NCBI RefSeq assembly: GCF_963678635.1
Contig: NC_087064.1
Coordinates: forward strand, 18,898,509-18,962,508
Length of the DNA stretch: 64,000 bases
Reading direction: 5' to 3'
From: Symsagittifera roscoffensis
Taxonomy: Eukaryota > Xenacoelomorpha > Acoela > Convolutidae
The notes beneath the pieces were generated by a model. The model worked only from the letters and a program-made list of their open reading frames with translations, searched no databases and was not told the DNA's origin. Both the position numbers and the translations under genes were made by a program. Below, one piece after another: positions 53,441 to 63,700 of this stretch (positions are counted from its first letter, which is position 1; each line of letters starts with the position of its first letter).

Positions 53441-53985
53441 TTCCAAATAAGTAAAAATTTACACAAAAGCAATTGCAAAAATAAATGACCAAAAGTTATT
53501 TGAAGTAAAAATAAGAAATATTGCCAATATAAGTAACAAAAGAAGGAAAATTAATAAAAGTAACATCTCTGCAAGTCTTCTCATCAAGTTAATTGAATTT
53601 TTGGTATGTAATCAATGAGAAAATGCTGATTTTTAAGTAGATAGTCAAGTTCTTTGATTTTGATGACAATTACTCAAAGTTGATGAATTTTTCAAAGCAA
53701 ATCTCTGGAAATCTGATACCAAAGCTGATCATGCAAGATTTTGAACTTTGAAAATGTTTAAAGAAATGGAGGAATAAAGAACTTTGCTGGGGAGTTTTGA
53801 CAAATTTGGGAGTTGGGTAGGGAATGAAAAGAGTTTTTGAAACATTATCGTACGACTTTTTTATTAACTTCAAAATTTCTAAAAGAAATAAATTTATTTC
53901 CTTGTCAAGTGTAACTCAGCAGTAAGTTTATAGCTTTGATAGGCAATATGTGGATCAAATGTAAATTCTAGAAATTTCGAAGGAA
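53441..53985. other. AT-rich part of the polB upstream spacer, copy A
   Basis: No frame or motif that I can support between the CCAAT array and the CRE array. The equivalent of copy B's extra 246 bp is missing at 53967. Confidence 0.4.
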
Positions 53986-54162
53986 TGACGTAGGCGATGA
54001 CATCATTACCATAAAAGGAATGTTGCGTGGGTGGTGACGTCACTTCTAAATATAAGATGAAGTCATTACCATAAAAAGAAAATTGCGTAGGCGGTGACGT
54101 CACTTCTATTCAAAGAATGACGTCATTACCGTAAAAGGATAATTGCGTAGGCGATGACGTCA
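53986..54162 (+). promoter_or_regulatory. 60-bp tandem repeat carrying CRE (TGACGTCA) sites, copy A
   Basis: Three units of exactly 60 bp. Perfect TGACGTCA at 54035, 54095, 54155 and 54118; one-mismatch versions at 53998 (TGACATCA) and 54058 (TGAAGTCA). Units also share TCATTACC(A/G)TAAAA and TTGCGT(A/G)GG. It ends about 190 bp before the polB ATG, so it is a likely upstream activating array for polB (CREB/ATF family sites). Confidence 0.7.
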
Positions 54163-54349
54163 TTGTTAGTACAAAATCGCTTATTTGATTGAGTTAAATC
54201 ATTCATTTCATTTGCCAATCAGAAACAGTTAATTGAAATTTACTTCAAATTTTACATTTCGTTACTTCACGAAAATCAAGTATTTTCATTCAATTGGTAC
54301 TTTAAACTTTTAATTTTGGAACATTTCTAAAGTCCCAAATTTTTAGATA

Positions 54350-56281
54350 ATGCCTACCCTTAACCGAAACGAGAAAATAAAGTGTGGAGACTGTGGAAAT
54401 CTGGATATTCGTCAAAACGCAGCCCGACATCGAAAAAGATGTGCTAAAGGAGTTGTTTCTTGTCCTGACTGTAAGTATTCCACTTACAATCAACAAGAAA
54501 TGAACTATCATATGGCCAAGAAGCATGCACCTTCACGTTCGAAGCAGTCAACAGTTTGTTCTTCTTGTGAACAAGAATTCTCAAGTTACTACTCTCTCCA
54601 ACAACATCGCAGAAAAGAACATGGAGCAAAACAACGAAAACCCAGTGATACTCTACCGGACTTGAATGAGATTGTGGAGGAAGAAGGGGAAGATGGTGAA
54701 AAACTAAAGGAGGAACTTAGTGCTTGTCAACATTTTCTGGTGAATACGGAGATGGAAAATGGGAGACATAAGGTATTTTACTTCCAAATGTCCAAATTAG
54801 ACACTAAATTAATCAACGAGAAACTTGAAGAAGTCTTCAACAAGCTCGATTCTGCAGCCAAAATCAACATTGCTCTGGATTTTGTTATTCCAAATATTGA
54901 GACTGGTGAATATCGATATTTCTACGCCCATGAAAACAATACTCTGTTCGAAAAATCCCACTTACTTTGTACGAAAGCGGATTTAATAACAATCCAAAGA
55001 AAAGTAGAAAAATTTGATATTGTGGAGCAATGTACCCAAGAACGCCAAAAGAGAAAATGGAGATTGAAGTTAATTACTAACGTCCCAATTTTCGCTGCTT
55101 TGCTGAAAAAAATCCCCATGGGATGTCCGGACTCTGTCTTACCCGAACCTTTATTACGACATACGCAAGTGAATTGTCTTTTATCTAACAAATACAAGGA
55201 ACCTTACAAAGATCATTTGTGTCTTTTCCACGCATTGGCCATGTACATCAACGGACATAATGATCTCGACTCTCACACTTCTAGATACTTTACAGATTTT
55301 ATATCAAAATCTGGTTATGATCCTAAGAGTTTTCGTGGAGTTTCTGTAGAAGACTTACCTGTTGTCGAGGAAATTGTGCAAAGAAATTTTATATACGATT
55401 TCGATATCCAAGAAGGAGAATATTTAGGAGAACTAGCTCGACGAAGTATCGGAAGATTCGATAAAACAGTTAAACTACTGAGATTTAACAATCATATCAT
55501 TCATACAATTGATATTAATTCTTTCTTCAAGTGTTTTCGGTGTTCTAGTTGTGACACTTTTTTTAATAAATCCGACAATTTTAACAAACATCTTCTGAGA
55601 TGCAAGGACCGAGTGAAACACATTTACCCAAAGAACGTCTATGAGCTTCGCGAAACCTTGTTTGAAAAGCTAGAAGGATTCAGTCTTCCAGTTTCTGAAG
55701 GCAACAAGCTTTTCAACAGTCTAGCAATTTTCGACTTTGAGTCGATTTGTGTTCCTACAGAGGAACTAAAAGAGACGCAAACTACATTCTGGATTGGAAA
55801 ACATGTCCTCATTTCACTCTCTATTTTATTGAATCTGATTGATGAACCCATCCTTCTGTACAACAAGGATCCACAGAACTTGATAAATGATTTTGTATCC
55901 AACTTCGAGCTGTTGGCTGAACAAAGTAAGCTGGAAATGAGAAAAAAATTTCAAAAAATTGAAGTAGCTGTGAATGAAAGAATGAAAAAAATCTTTGATC
56001 AGCTGAACGAACATGGTAAAAACTTTTCAAGTAACAAATTTGAGTACGAAGACGAATGCATTGAAGATTCGGAAGAAGCAGATATGTCAACACAATTCTT
56101 GCGAATTCAGAAAAATCAACTCATTGATTTGAAACAACATCTGGGGAGATATGTAAATACTTTACCTGTTTTTGGATTTAACAGCGGTAGATATATTTTC
56201 GTCTTCCATTATGCAAAGTCCACTCAAATTGAGAAAATTTGTGATTCTGTATCCAAATCTTGCAATTTTGGTAAACTTTGA
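54350..56281 (+). CDS. truncated polB N-terminus, copy A (zinc fingers, OTU-like domain, Exo I)
   Basis: Open from the ATG at 54350, 643 codons, of which about 615 are polymerase sequence. The last 28 are read out of the duplicated segment after the junction at 56196. Residues 12-95 hold three CxxC...H/C fingers (CGDCGN, CPDCKY, CSSCEQ). A putative cysteine protease region has Cys291 in KDHLCLFHALAMYI and His382/His385 in FNNHIIHTIDI, followed by a fourth finger (CFRCSSCDTFF). Exo I of the polymerase is IFDFESIC (Asp462, Glu464). The catalytic polymerase part is absent. It keeps its own promoter array. Confidence 0.8.
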   Translation: MPTLNRNEKIKCGDCGNLDIRQNAARHRKRCAKGVVSCPDCKYSTYNQQEMNYHMAKKHAPSRSKQSTVCSSCEQEFSSYYSLQQHRRKEHGAKQRKPSDTLPDLNEIVEEEGEDGEKLKEELSACQHFLVNTEMENGRHKVFYFQMSKLDTKLINEKLEEVFNKLDSAAKINIALDFVIPNIETGEYRYFYAHENNTLFEKSHLLCTKADLITIQRKVEKFDIVEQCTQERQKRKWRLKLITNVPIFAALLKKIPMGCPDSVLPEPLLRHTQVNCLLSNKYKEPYKDHLCLFHALAMYINGHNDLDSHTSRYFTDFISKSGYDPKSFRGVSVEDLPVVEEIVQRNFIYDFDIQEGEYLGELARRSIGRFDKTVKLLRFNNHIIHTIDINSFFKCFRCSSCDTFFNKSDNFNKHLLRCKDRVKHIYPKNVYELRETLFEKLEGFSLPVSEGNKLFNSLAIFDFESICVPTEELKETQTTFWIGKHVLISLSILLNLIDEPILLYNKDPQNLINDFVSNFELLAEQSKLEMRKKFQKIEVAVNERMKKIFDQLNEHGKNFSSNKFEYEDECIEDSEEADMSTQFLRIQKNQLIDLKQHLGRYVNTLPVFGFNSGRYIFVFHYAKSTQIEKICDSVSKSCNFGKL

Positions 56282-56486
56282 GATTCCAAAACTGTTAGTG
56301 AAAATTTCTGGGACTTTTCTTGTAAGACGATATGAAAAAGTCCTAATTTATTTTGAAGCTTTAAAACAAGATTTCTGGAAAAACCAATGTTCCAACTCAT
56401 ACTGCTCAGCTCAAAGAAATTTTTAAAAATAATTCCAGAAGATGAATATTTGAATTACATTTCTATAATAACATCACTCAACAAAA

Positions 56487-57027
56487 TTATTGAACATTAA
56501 GGTTTTCAACAAACATAAAATCTCCCAAAACTTGGGCGAGTTCTTTGAATTCGTTCAAAGTATAGTTGACATAGGCAACTTGCTTCAAGACTTCGTTCTC
56601 CTTTGCAGTGAAGAGTCGAATTTGAATGTAGGGTGGCTTGTTCACACTGTACTTCTTGATTGTGACACACACCCTTCTCTTCTTGTATGTTGCTACATCA
56701 TACACCGCATGACAGTTCGCAAGTTCCTGCTCCATGGTTGAGTCTTTGTCAGAATAGGGTTCCAATACAGGAACGAGTCCAAGGTTTTCAGCATTGTGAA
56801 TAACAGTATTCCGTATTGCTGATATCCTTTCCCCTTCTTTTTCACCAAGATAGACTTGCTGGGTTTTTTCGATTTGTCCAGATTCGTTTTTCTTTAGCAA
56901 TTGGAAGCAAGGTTCAAAGTAAAATTTTTCCGTTGTAGGGTTTTTGGGACCAAGAAAATCTCCCAATCCTTTTTTGGTTTTTAGCAAATTCAATATAGTT
57001 GTGAAGGATATCTTTTCGTGAATACAT
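56487..57027 (-). pseudogene. PC4-like protein, copy B, frameshifted
   Basis: This is the same gene in the second repeat unit. A one-base insertion near 56930 (AAAATTTTT versus AAATTTTT in copy A) breaks the N-terminal third, so the ATG at 57025-57027 leads to an early stop. The PC4-like C-terminal region is unaltered (one Glu-to-Ala change, DVATYKK). Confidence 0.6.
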
Positions 57028-57241
57028 TTTGACTTGAGACTCAGAGCCAACTGATCAGTAGTAGATATTTCAAAATAATGATATTTGTAAATTTATAGAA
57101 ATTAGGAAATGTAGATGACTCACTGTACATTCCATATAAGGTATTGTTACCTTAAATGGAATAATGAGTAGGTGATGGTGATGGAATGACTATATAAGCA
57201 ATTCAATATAGATAAAAATCATTTTCAACAAGTAATCGAAG
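57028..57241. promoter_or_regulatory. divergent promoter with CArG boxes and TATA, copy B
   Basis: CArG boxes at 57132-57141 and 57150-57159, and TATATAAG at 57191-57198, are preserved unchanged in the second unit. Confidence 0.6.
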
Positions 57242-57838
57242 ATGGCATCTGCTATGTGTCAAGCATACCCCACTTTTTATTCGGACTACAATGCAAAATC
57301 TCTTTTTATTTCTGTCTCAGAAAACTTTTAGGAAAAATTTATTGTCACCCAAGACTACTGTGTATCTAACCATTCATCATTCTGCCCAGTGGAAAATTGC
57401 AAACTTCACTTAGTATTAATCGGATCATCGCTCGATCAGATTTTGCAAAGATTAGATAAATATCATTTCACTTACCAAATTGTTGACTGTATATATACTT
57501 TATATAAATACAGATTTTATTCCAATATTATTTCATCAAGGGGTGAAGTTTTCAATCAATTGAATCGTGCAGTCGAACAAAACTTGAAATGTAGAATACC
57601 GGAAAAATTACCCAGTTTTGCAAAGAAACGTCTGCTGCGAAAAAAATTCAAAAGACATTATCTCAGTTCTGCTCAGAAGCTTGCATCCACTCAGACTCTT
57701 GGATCAGCTTTTTTGGAAAGGATTCGAAAAACTCAAAACTCAAAGTATGAGACTGATTTGTTGAAAATTGTTGATTGTCTCATTGATGGTTATGGTACTG
57801 TAAATAGTGAGCGTATCAATTTTTCTATTAATAGTTGA
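57242..57838 (+). pseudogene. unknown Polinton protein with one in-frame TAG, copy B
   Basis: It is identical in arrangement to copy A: ATG at 57242, TAG at 57329-57331, frame end at 57838. No coding difference from copy A was noticed in the long open part. Confidence 0.5.
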
Positions 57839-57907
57839 ATATTTGTTAATAAAAATCTTGTCAAAGTTGTTTTTATTTAAATCAAAAGTTTTTTCAACGA
57901 ACAAATT

Positions 57908-58168
57908 TGTAATTTTCAACACGTGTGCAAAAATTAACTCAGATTTTTTTCGCAAGATGCAAATTTTGTTTTGATTTTTTCAACACGTTTGCAAAAATTT
58001 AATTTAACTTTTTTACAAGATGCAAAAACTGTTTTGGTTTTTTCAACAAGTATGCAAAAATTTTCAAAAAATTTTTGTGTTAGATGCAAGTTTTTTCGTG
58101 GATTTTTTGAAAACAAATGCAAAAATCTAACTTATTTTTTCTCATGCAAATGCAAAATTGCAAAATTT
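57908..58168 (+). repeat. degenerate 64-bp tandem repeats, copy B
   Basis: Same array in the second unit, almost unchanged. Sequence from here to 58701 is AT-rich, with a 17-bp deletion relative to copy A near 58549. Confidence 0.55.
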
Positions 58169-58701
58169 TATTGTAAAAAAGTTGTTAAAATAATGCTAAA
58201 ATTTTTTCTTAATTGATCACTTTGAGTGCTATTCCCTTTCTTAATACATTGTTTTTCCAATATTTTTGATCAATCTACTTGCAAAAAAGAGATTTCTTTG
58301 AGATCAAAAATAAAACAAAAATTTTCATTTTCTTTAATTATTAACAGTGCAAGAAAATCCTCTTTCATTTTTCTTTAAAATGCGAAAATATTTAATGAAA
58401 TTCTTCTTATTTTGCGAGATTTTCTTTGATTTTTTTAACAAGTGTGTAGAAAAAATTATGAAAATTTTTGCATGGTGCAAAAATTAATGTAAAGTTTTTA
58501 ACATGCTTGCAAAAATTGGTTTAATTTTTTTGCCATCTTTCTAACAAAATTAGATGCATAATTAGTTTCATTTATAACAAAGTTTTACCTTTGAAATTTC
58601 TTTTTAAACTTTTCTAAGATCTCTCTGTTCCTATCTCTTCAAAATAAAATTACTAGATGCAAAAAAATTAAATTACAAAACACAAGACAAAACCAATTTA
58701 T

Positions 58702-59061
58702 TTACAACTCAAAGAGCTGTCGAGCAGCTGAGTTCTCAAAATTTTGCAAGTTCTCAATGGAGCGCAAAGCTGGTCTTGCATCCATCACTGGTGGTTCGCT
58801 GACTGGAGTTCTTGATTCAGAGCACCCCTCATCCTCTTCGATGGTTATTGGGTTGTCCACAGACCCCTCTTCCCAAGGAAAGAGGAAATCGTCGAATGGT
58901 TGAGCCACATATCTAGAGTCAGGAGTTCCGGGGTAGTTCATTCCCATCATTTGCATTTCTCCAAATTGGCTCTCTGTAGGGGGTTCTTGCGTTAAATGAT
59001 GTTCATTGAAATCCCTGCGCATCACTTCCACCATGTGCCAGACTTGGATTGGGATGTCCAT
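58702..59061 (-). CDS. small acidic protein with SIM-like motif, copy B
   Basis: Differs from copy A by Asn to Ser in the TE(N/S)QFGEM segment. Frame intact, motif PITIEEDE retained. Confidence 0.5.
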   Translation of the reverse strand: MDIPIQVWHMVEVMRRDFNEHHLTQEPPTESQFGEMQMMGMNYPGTPDSRYVAQPFDDFLFPWEEGSVDNPITIEEDEGCSESRTPVSEPPVMDARPALRSIENLQNFENSAARQLFEL

Positions 59062-59359
59062 TCGTGCCAGAAAAACTCCACAAATTGTTTCTCGCACTTG
59101 GATTTGTACTTAATCAGCCGAAAATTCCACCGAGAACATAAGGTTGTTGTTTTGTACTGAGAAGATCATTTTGAGCAATTAGTTGAGTTAATGAGTAAAA
59201 CCAAGATTAACAATTGAGAGGGAGTTAGTTGACGCTGGTTAAATTGAAACTAATGTATTTAGAGCTGAGAGAGGAGGTAGTTGACAGTAGTTAAGTTGAA
59301 AACAAAAAGATTTTTACTTAAGAAAGAGGGGTACCTTCAACTGGAATGTGTGGGTTTAA

Positions 59360-59534
59360 CCAATCAGAATGGACTTTCCTTATTTGGATTGTAGTCGTGT
59401 CCAATCTGATTTTAGTTTCCTTTTATGGAATTCTTATAGAAAACTCGTGTCCAATTGGAAACAAAGCTCCATTTTACACATTGTCGTTTCCAATCACAAA
59501 AATGTTCATTTTTGTTCAAGTTGTCGTATCCAGT
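59360..59534 (+). promoter_or_regulatory. CCAAT-box array, copy B
   Basis: The array is retained in the second unit, with CCAAT from 59360 and the same spacing. Confidence 0.45.
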
Positions 59535-60084
59535 CAGAGGAACCTTTTAAGGACTTAAGTCTTCCAAATAAGTAAAAATATACACAAAAGCAATTGCAAA
59601 AAAAAATGACCAAAAGTTATTTGAAGTAAAAATAAGAAATATTGCCAATATAAGTAACAAAAGAATGAAAATTAATAAAAGTAACATCTCTGCAAGTCTT
59701 CTCATCAAGTTAATTGAATTTTTTGTATGTAATCAATGAGAAAATGCTGATTTTTAAGTAGATAGTCAAGTTCTTTGATTTTGATGACGATTACTCAAAG
59801 TTGATGAATTTTTCAAAGCAAATATCTGGAAATCTGATACCAAAGCTGATCATGCAAGATTTTGAACTTTGAAAATCTTTAAAGAAATGGAGGAATAAAG
59901 AACTTTGCTGGGGAGTTTTGACAAATTTGGGAGTTGGGTAGGGAATGAAAAGAGTTTGTGAAACATTATCGTACGACTTTTTTATTAACTTCAAATTTTC
60001 TAAAAGAAATAAAATTTATTTCCTTGTCAAGTGTAACTCAGCAGTAAGTTTATAGCTTTGATAGGCAATATGTGGATGAAATGT

Positions 60085-60330
60085 AAAATCTTTGATTGGG
60101 TAAGTTTCTCTAAAGAGACTTTTTCTTAGTCGGAGTACTCTATTTTGGACAACATAGACGTCCAAAAAATTATGAAAAAATTACGAATTTACATCTATTT
60201 TATCAAAAAGGAAATCACACGGAATATTTTCTTTGTTCTTTTAATTGACATTTTTCTAAAAATGAATATTTTGGATCCAAACTTATGACTAGAAACTGCT
60301 TAGTTCTGATTGAATGAAAATTTTTCTGGA
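60085..60330. other. 246-bp segment present only in copy B
   Basis: The segment lies between GATGAAATGTAAA and AAATTCTAGAAATTTCG. Copy A joins the same words directly, with a short AAAT-type overlap. It has no inverted ends or target duplication, so a deletion from copy A is more likely than a transposon insertion in copy B. Confidence 0.7.
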
Positions 60331-60353
60331 AAATTCTAGAAATTTCGAAGGAA

Positions 60354-60530
60354 TGACGTAGGCGATGACATCATTACCATAAAAGGAAGGTTGCGTGGGT
60401 GGTGACGTCACTTCTAAATATAAGATGAAGTCATTACCATAAAAAGAAAATTGCGTAGGCGGTGACGTCACTTCTATTCAAAGAATGACGTCATTACCGT
60501 AAAAGGATAATTGCGTAGGCGATGACGTCA
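60354..60530 (+). promoter_or_regulatory. 60-bp tandem CRE array, copy B
   Basis: The same array upstream of the second polB start. Perfect sites at 60403, 60463, 60486 and 60523 are all conserved. Confidence 0.7.
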
Positions 60531-60717
60531 TTGTTAGTACAAAATCGCTTATTTGATTGAGTTAAATCATTCATTTCATTTGCCAATCAGAAACAGTTAA
60601 TTGAATTTTACTTCAAATTTTACATTTCGTTACTTCACGAAAATCAAGTATTTTCATTCAATTGGTACTTTGAACTTTTAATTTTGGAACATTTCTAAAG
60701 TCCCAAATTTTTAGATA

Positions 60718-63700
60718 ATGCCTACCCTTAACCGAAACGAGAAAATAAAGTGTGGAGACTGTGGAAATCTGGATATTCGTCAAAACGCAGCCCGACATCG
60801 AAAAAGATGTGCTAAAGGAGTTGTTTCTTGTCCTGACTGTAAGTATTCCACTTACAATCAACAAGAAATGAACTATCATATGGCCAAGATGCATGCACCT
60901 TCACGTTCGAAGCAGTCAACAGTTTGTTCTTCTTGTGAACAAGAATTCTCAAGTTACTACTCTCTCCAACAACATCGCAGAAAAGAACATGGAGCAAAAC
61001 AACGAAAACCCAGTGATACTCTAGCGGACTTGAATGAGATTGTGGAGGAAGAAGGGGAAGATGGTGAAAAACTAAAGGAGGAACTTAGTGCTTGTCAACA
61101 TTTTCTGGTGAATACGGAGATGGAAAATGGGAGACCTAAGGTATTTTACTTCCAAATGTCCAAATTAGACACTAAAATAATCAACGAGAAACTTGAAGAA
61201 GTCTTCAACAAGCTCGATTCTGCAGCCAAAATCAACATTGCTCTGGATTTTGTTATTCCAAATATTGAGACTGGTGAATATCGATATTTCTACGCCCATG
61301 AAAACAATACTCTGTTCGAAAAATCCCACTTACTTTGTACAAAAGCGGATTTAATAACAATCCAAAGAAAAGTAGAAAAATTTGATATTGTGGAGCAATG
61401 TACCCAAGAACGCCAAAAAAGAAAATGGAGATTGAAGTTAATTACTAACGTCCCAATTTTCGCTGCTTTGCTGAAAAAAATCCCCATGGGATGTCCGGAC
61501 TCTGTCTTACCCGAACCTTTATTACGACATACGCAAGTGAATTGTCTTTTATCTAACAAATACAAGGAACCTTACAAAGATCATTTGTGTCTTTTCCACG
61601 CATTGGCCATGTACATCAACGGACATAATGATCTCGACTCTCACACTTCTAGATACTTTACAGATTTTATATCAAAATCTGGTTATGATCCTAAGAGTTT
61701 TCGTGGAGTTTCTGTAGAAGACTTACCTGTTGTCGAGGAAATTGTGCAAAGAAATTTTATATACGATTTCGATATCCAAGAAGGAGAATATTTAGGAGAA
61801 CTAGCTCGACGAAGTATCGGAAGATTCGATAAAACAGTTAAACTACTGAGATTTAACAATCATATCATTCATACAATTGATATTAATTCTTTCTTCAAGT
61901 GTTTTCGGTGTTCTAGTTGTGACACTTTTTTTAATAAATCCGACAATTTTAACAAACATCTTCTGAGATGCAAGGACCGAGTGAAACACATTTACCCAAA
62001 GAACGTCTATGAGCTTCGCGAAACCTTGTTTGAAAAGCTAGAAGGATTCAGTCTTCCAGTTTCTGAAGGCAACAAGCTTTTCAACAGTCTAGCAATTTTC
62101 GACTTTGAGTCGATTTGTGTTCCTACAGAGGAACTAAAAGAGACGCAAACTACATTCTGGATTGGAAAACATGTCCTCATTTCACTCTCTATTTTATTGA
62201 ATCTGATTGATGAACCCATCCTTCTGTACAACAAGGATCCACAGAACTTGATAAATGATTTTGTATCCAACTTCGAGCTGTTGGCTGAACAAAGTAAGCT
62301 GGAAATGAGAAAAAAATTTCAAAAAATTGAAGTAGCTGTGAATGAAAGAATGAAAAAAATCTTTGATCAGCTGAACGAACATGGTAAAAACTTTTGTAGT
62401 AACAAATTTGAGTACGAAGACGAATGCATTGAAGATTCGGAAGAAGCAGATACGTCAACACAATTCTTGCGAATTCAGAAAAATCAACTCATTGATTTGA
62501 AACAACATCTGGGGAGATATGTAAATACTTTACCTGTTTTTGGATTTAACAGCGGTAGATATATTTTAAATTTGATCACACCTACCTAATCCCCTACTTG
62601 ATTCGCGATAAAGAACAAGAAACATCCGTCATCAAAAAAGCAAATGACTTTATATATTTCAAGTTTGGAGATGTACAATTTCTCGACATAATGAAGTTTC
62701 TGGGAGGGGCAACTACTCTGGACTCCTTTCTCAAAGCCTATAAAGCTAGCGAAACGAAAAGATTCTTTCCCTATGAGTGGTTTGATAACCCAGACAAACT
62801 TGACTTTCCTGAATTGGCACCGTATGAAGCCTTTTTCAGTAAATTTAGAAACAATAATCCTCTAGACAAAGACTTCATTGATTATGAGAAGCTTAGAAAA
62901 AGTGGGTTTGACGAACAACAGGCGCTGAAAAAGCTTCAAATCAAAACTGTTCCTTCATCTGGTTTGGATAACTACAATTACTTACAAGAGACATGGAAGA
63001 AAAATGGAATGACAGTGTTCAAAGAATTTTTGAAGTGGTACAACAACAAGGATAGAGTTCCAACCCTGGAGGCAATGCAAAAAATGATTCAGTTTTATCA
63101 TAACAAGGGGATAGATATGTTAAAACTTGGATGCACACTTCCAAATCAAGCAAACATTTGTCTAAACAAATCTACAAATTACAAGTTTTATCCATTTTGC
63201 GAAAGTGATAAAGACTTGTGTGAAAAAATTAGAGAGGACATGACTGGTGGACCTTCCATTGTTTTCACTCGAAAAACTGTAGTTGATGAAACATACATCA
63301 GAAATTCATCAAATGTTTGTAAATCAATCGTTGGAATTGATGCAAGCCAGCTTTACCCTTTCTCAATGTGTCAAGATATGCCAAGAGGACTGTACACGAG
63401 ATGGGAGTTTGACACTGAAATGCAGAAATTCAAGGCTAGACATAATCGAACTCGCAATTTTGAGAAAATGGTCATGTCTTTTTTATCAAGAATCAAGACC
63501 AGAATGTAAAATTGAGAGCTTTTTTACATCTGGAAAACAGAAAAAAATCGACTGTTTTAATGTTGATGGTTACTGCGATCACTGTAAAACAGTATTCGAA
63601 GCAATGGGATGTTACTACCACTTCTGTTCCTGTCAAGAAGCTTGTCCCTCCCTAACAGAACAGGATATTGAGCGAGGAAACAAGAAGAGAGAGATGGATG

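Larger units (their letters stand above)
50059..56195. repeat. tandem duplication, copy A (6137 bp)
   Basis: The sequence from TTTTCGTCTTCCATTATGCA at 50059 recurs from 56196 with about 1 per cent difference. Unit content: the end of a decayed gene, a PC4-like gene, a 199-codon gene, an acidic gene, promoter arrays and the first 615 codons of polB. Copy A lacks 246 bp present in copy B (next to 53967) and has 17 bp absent from copy B near 52420. Confidence 0.95.
56196..62567. repeat. tandem duplication, copy B (about 6.37 kb)
   Basis: It joins copy A head to tail. TTTT occurs at the unit start (50059-50062), at the junction (56196-56199) and at the unit end (62564-62567), so the junction has 4-bp microhomology. 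Only copy B continues into the rest of polB. The 246-bp extra segment is at about 60085-60330. Confidence 0.95.

Noticed and set aside
53986-54162. CRISPR-like array
   Set aside because: Repeat and spacer are both repeated (60-bp units), there are only three units, and the context is eukaryotic; it is a tandem promoter repeat.
60085-60330. 246-bp transposon insertion in copy B
   Set aside because: No inverted ends and no target duplication; deletion in copy A with short homology is simpler.
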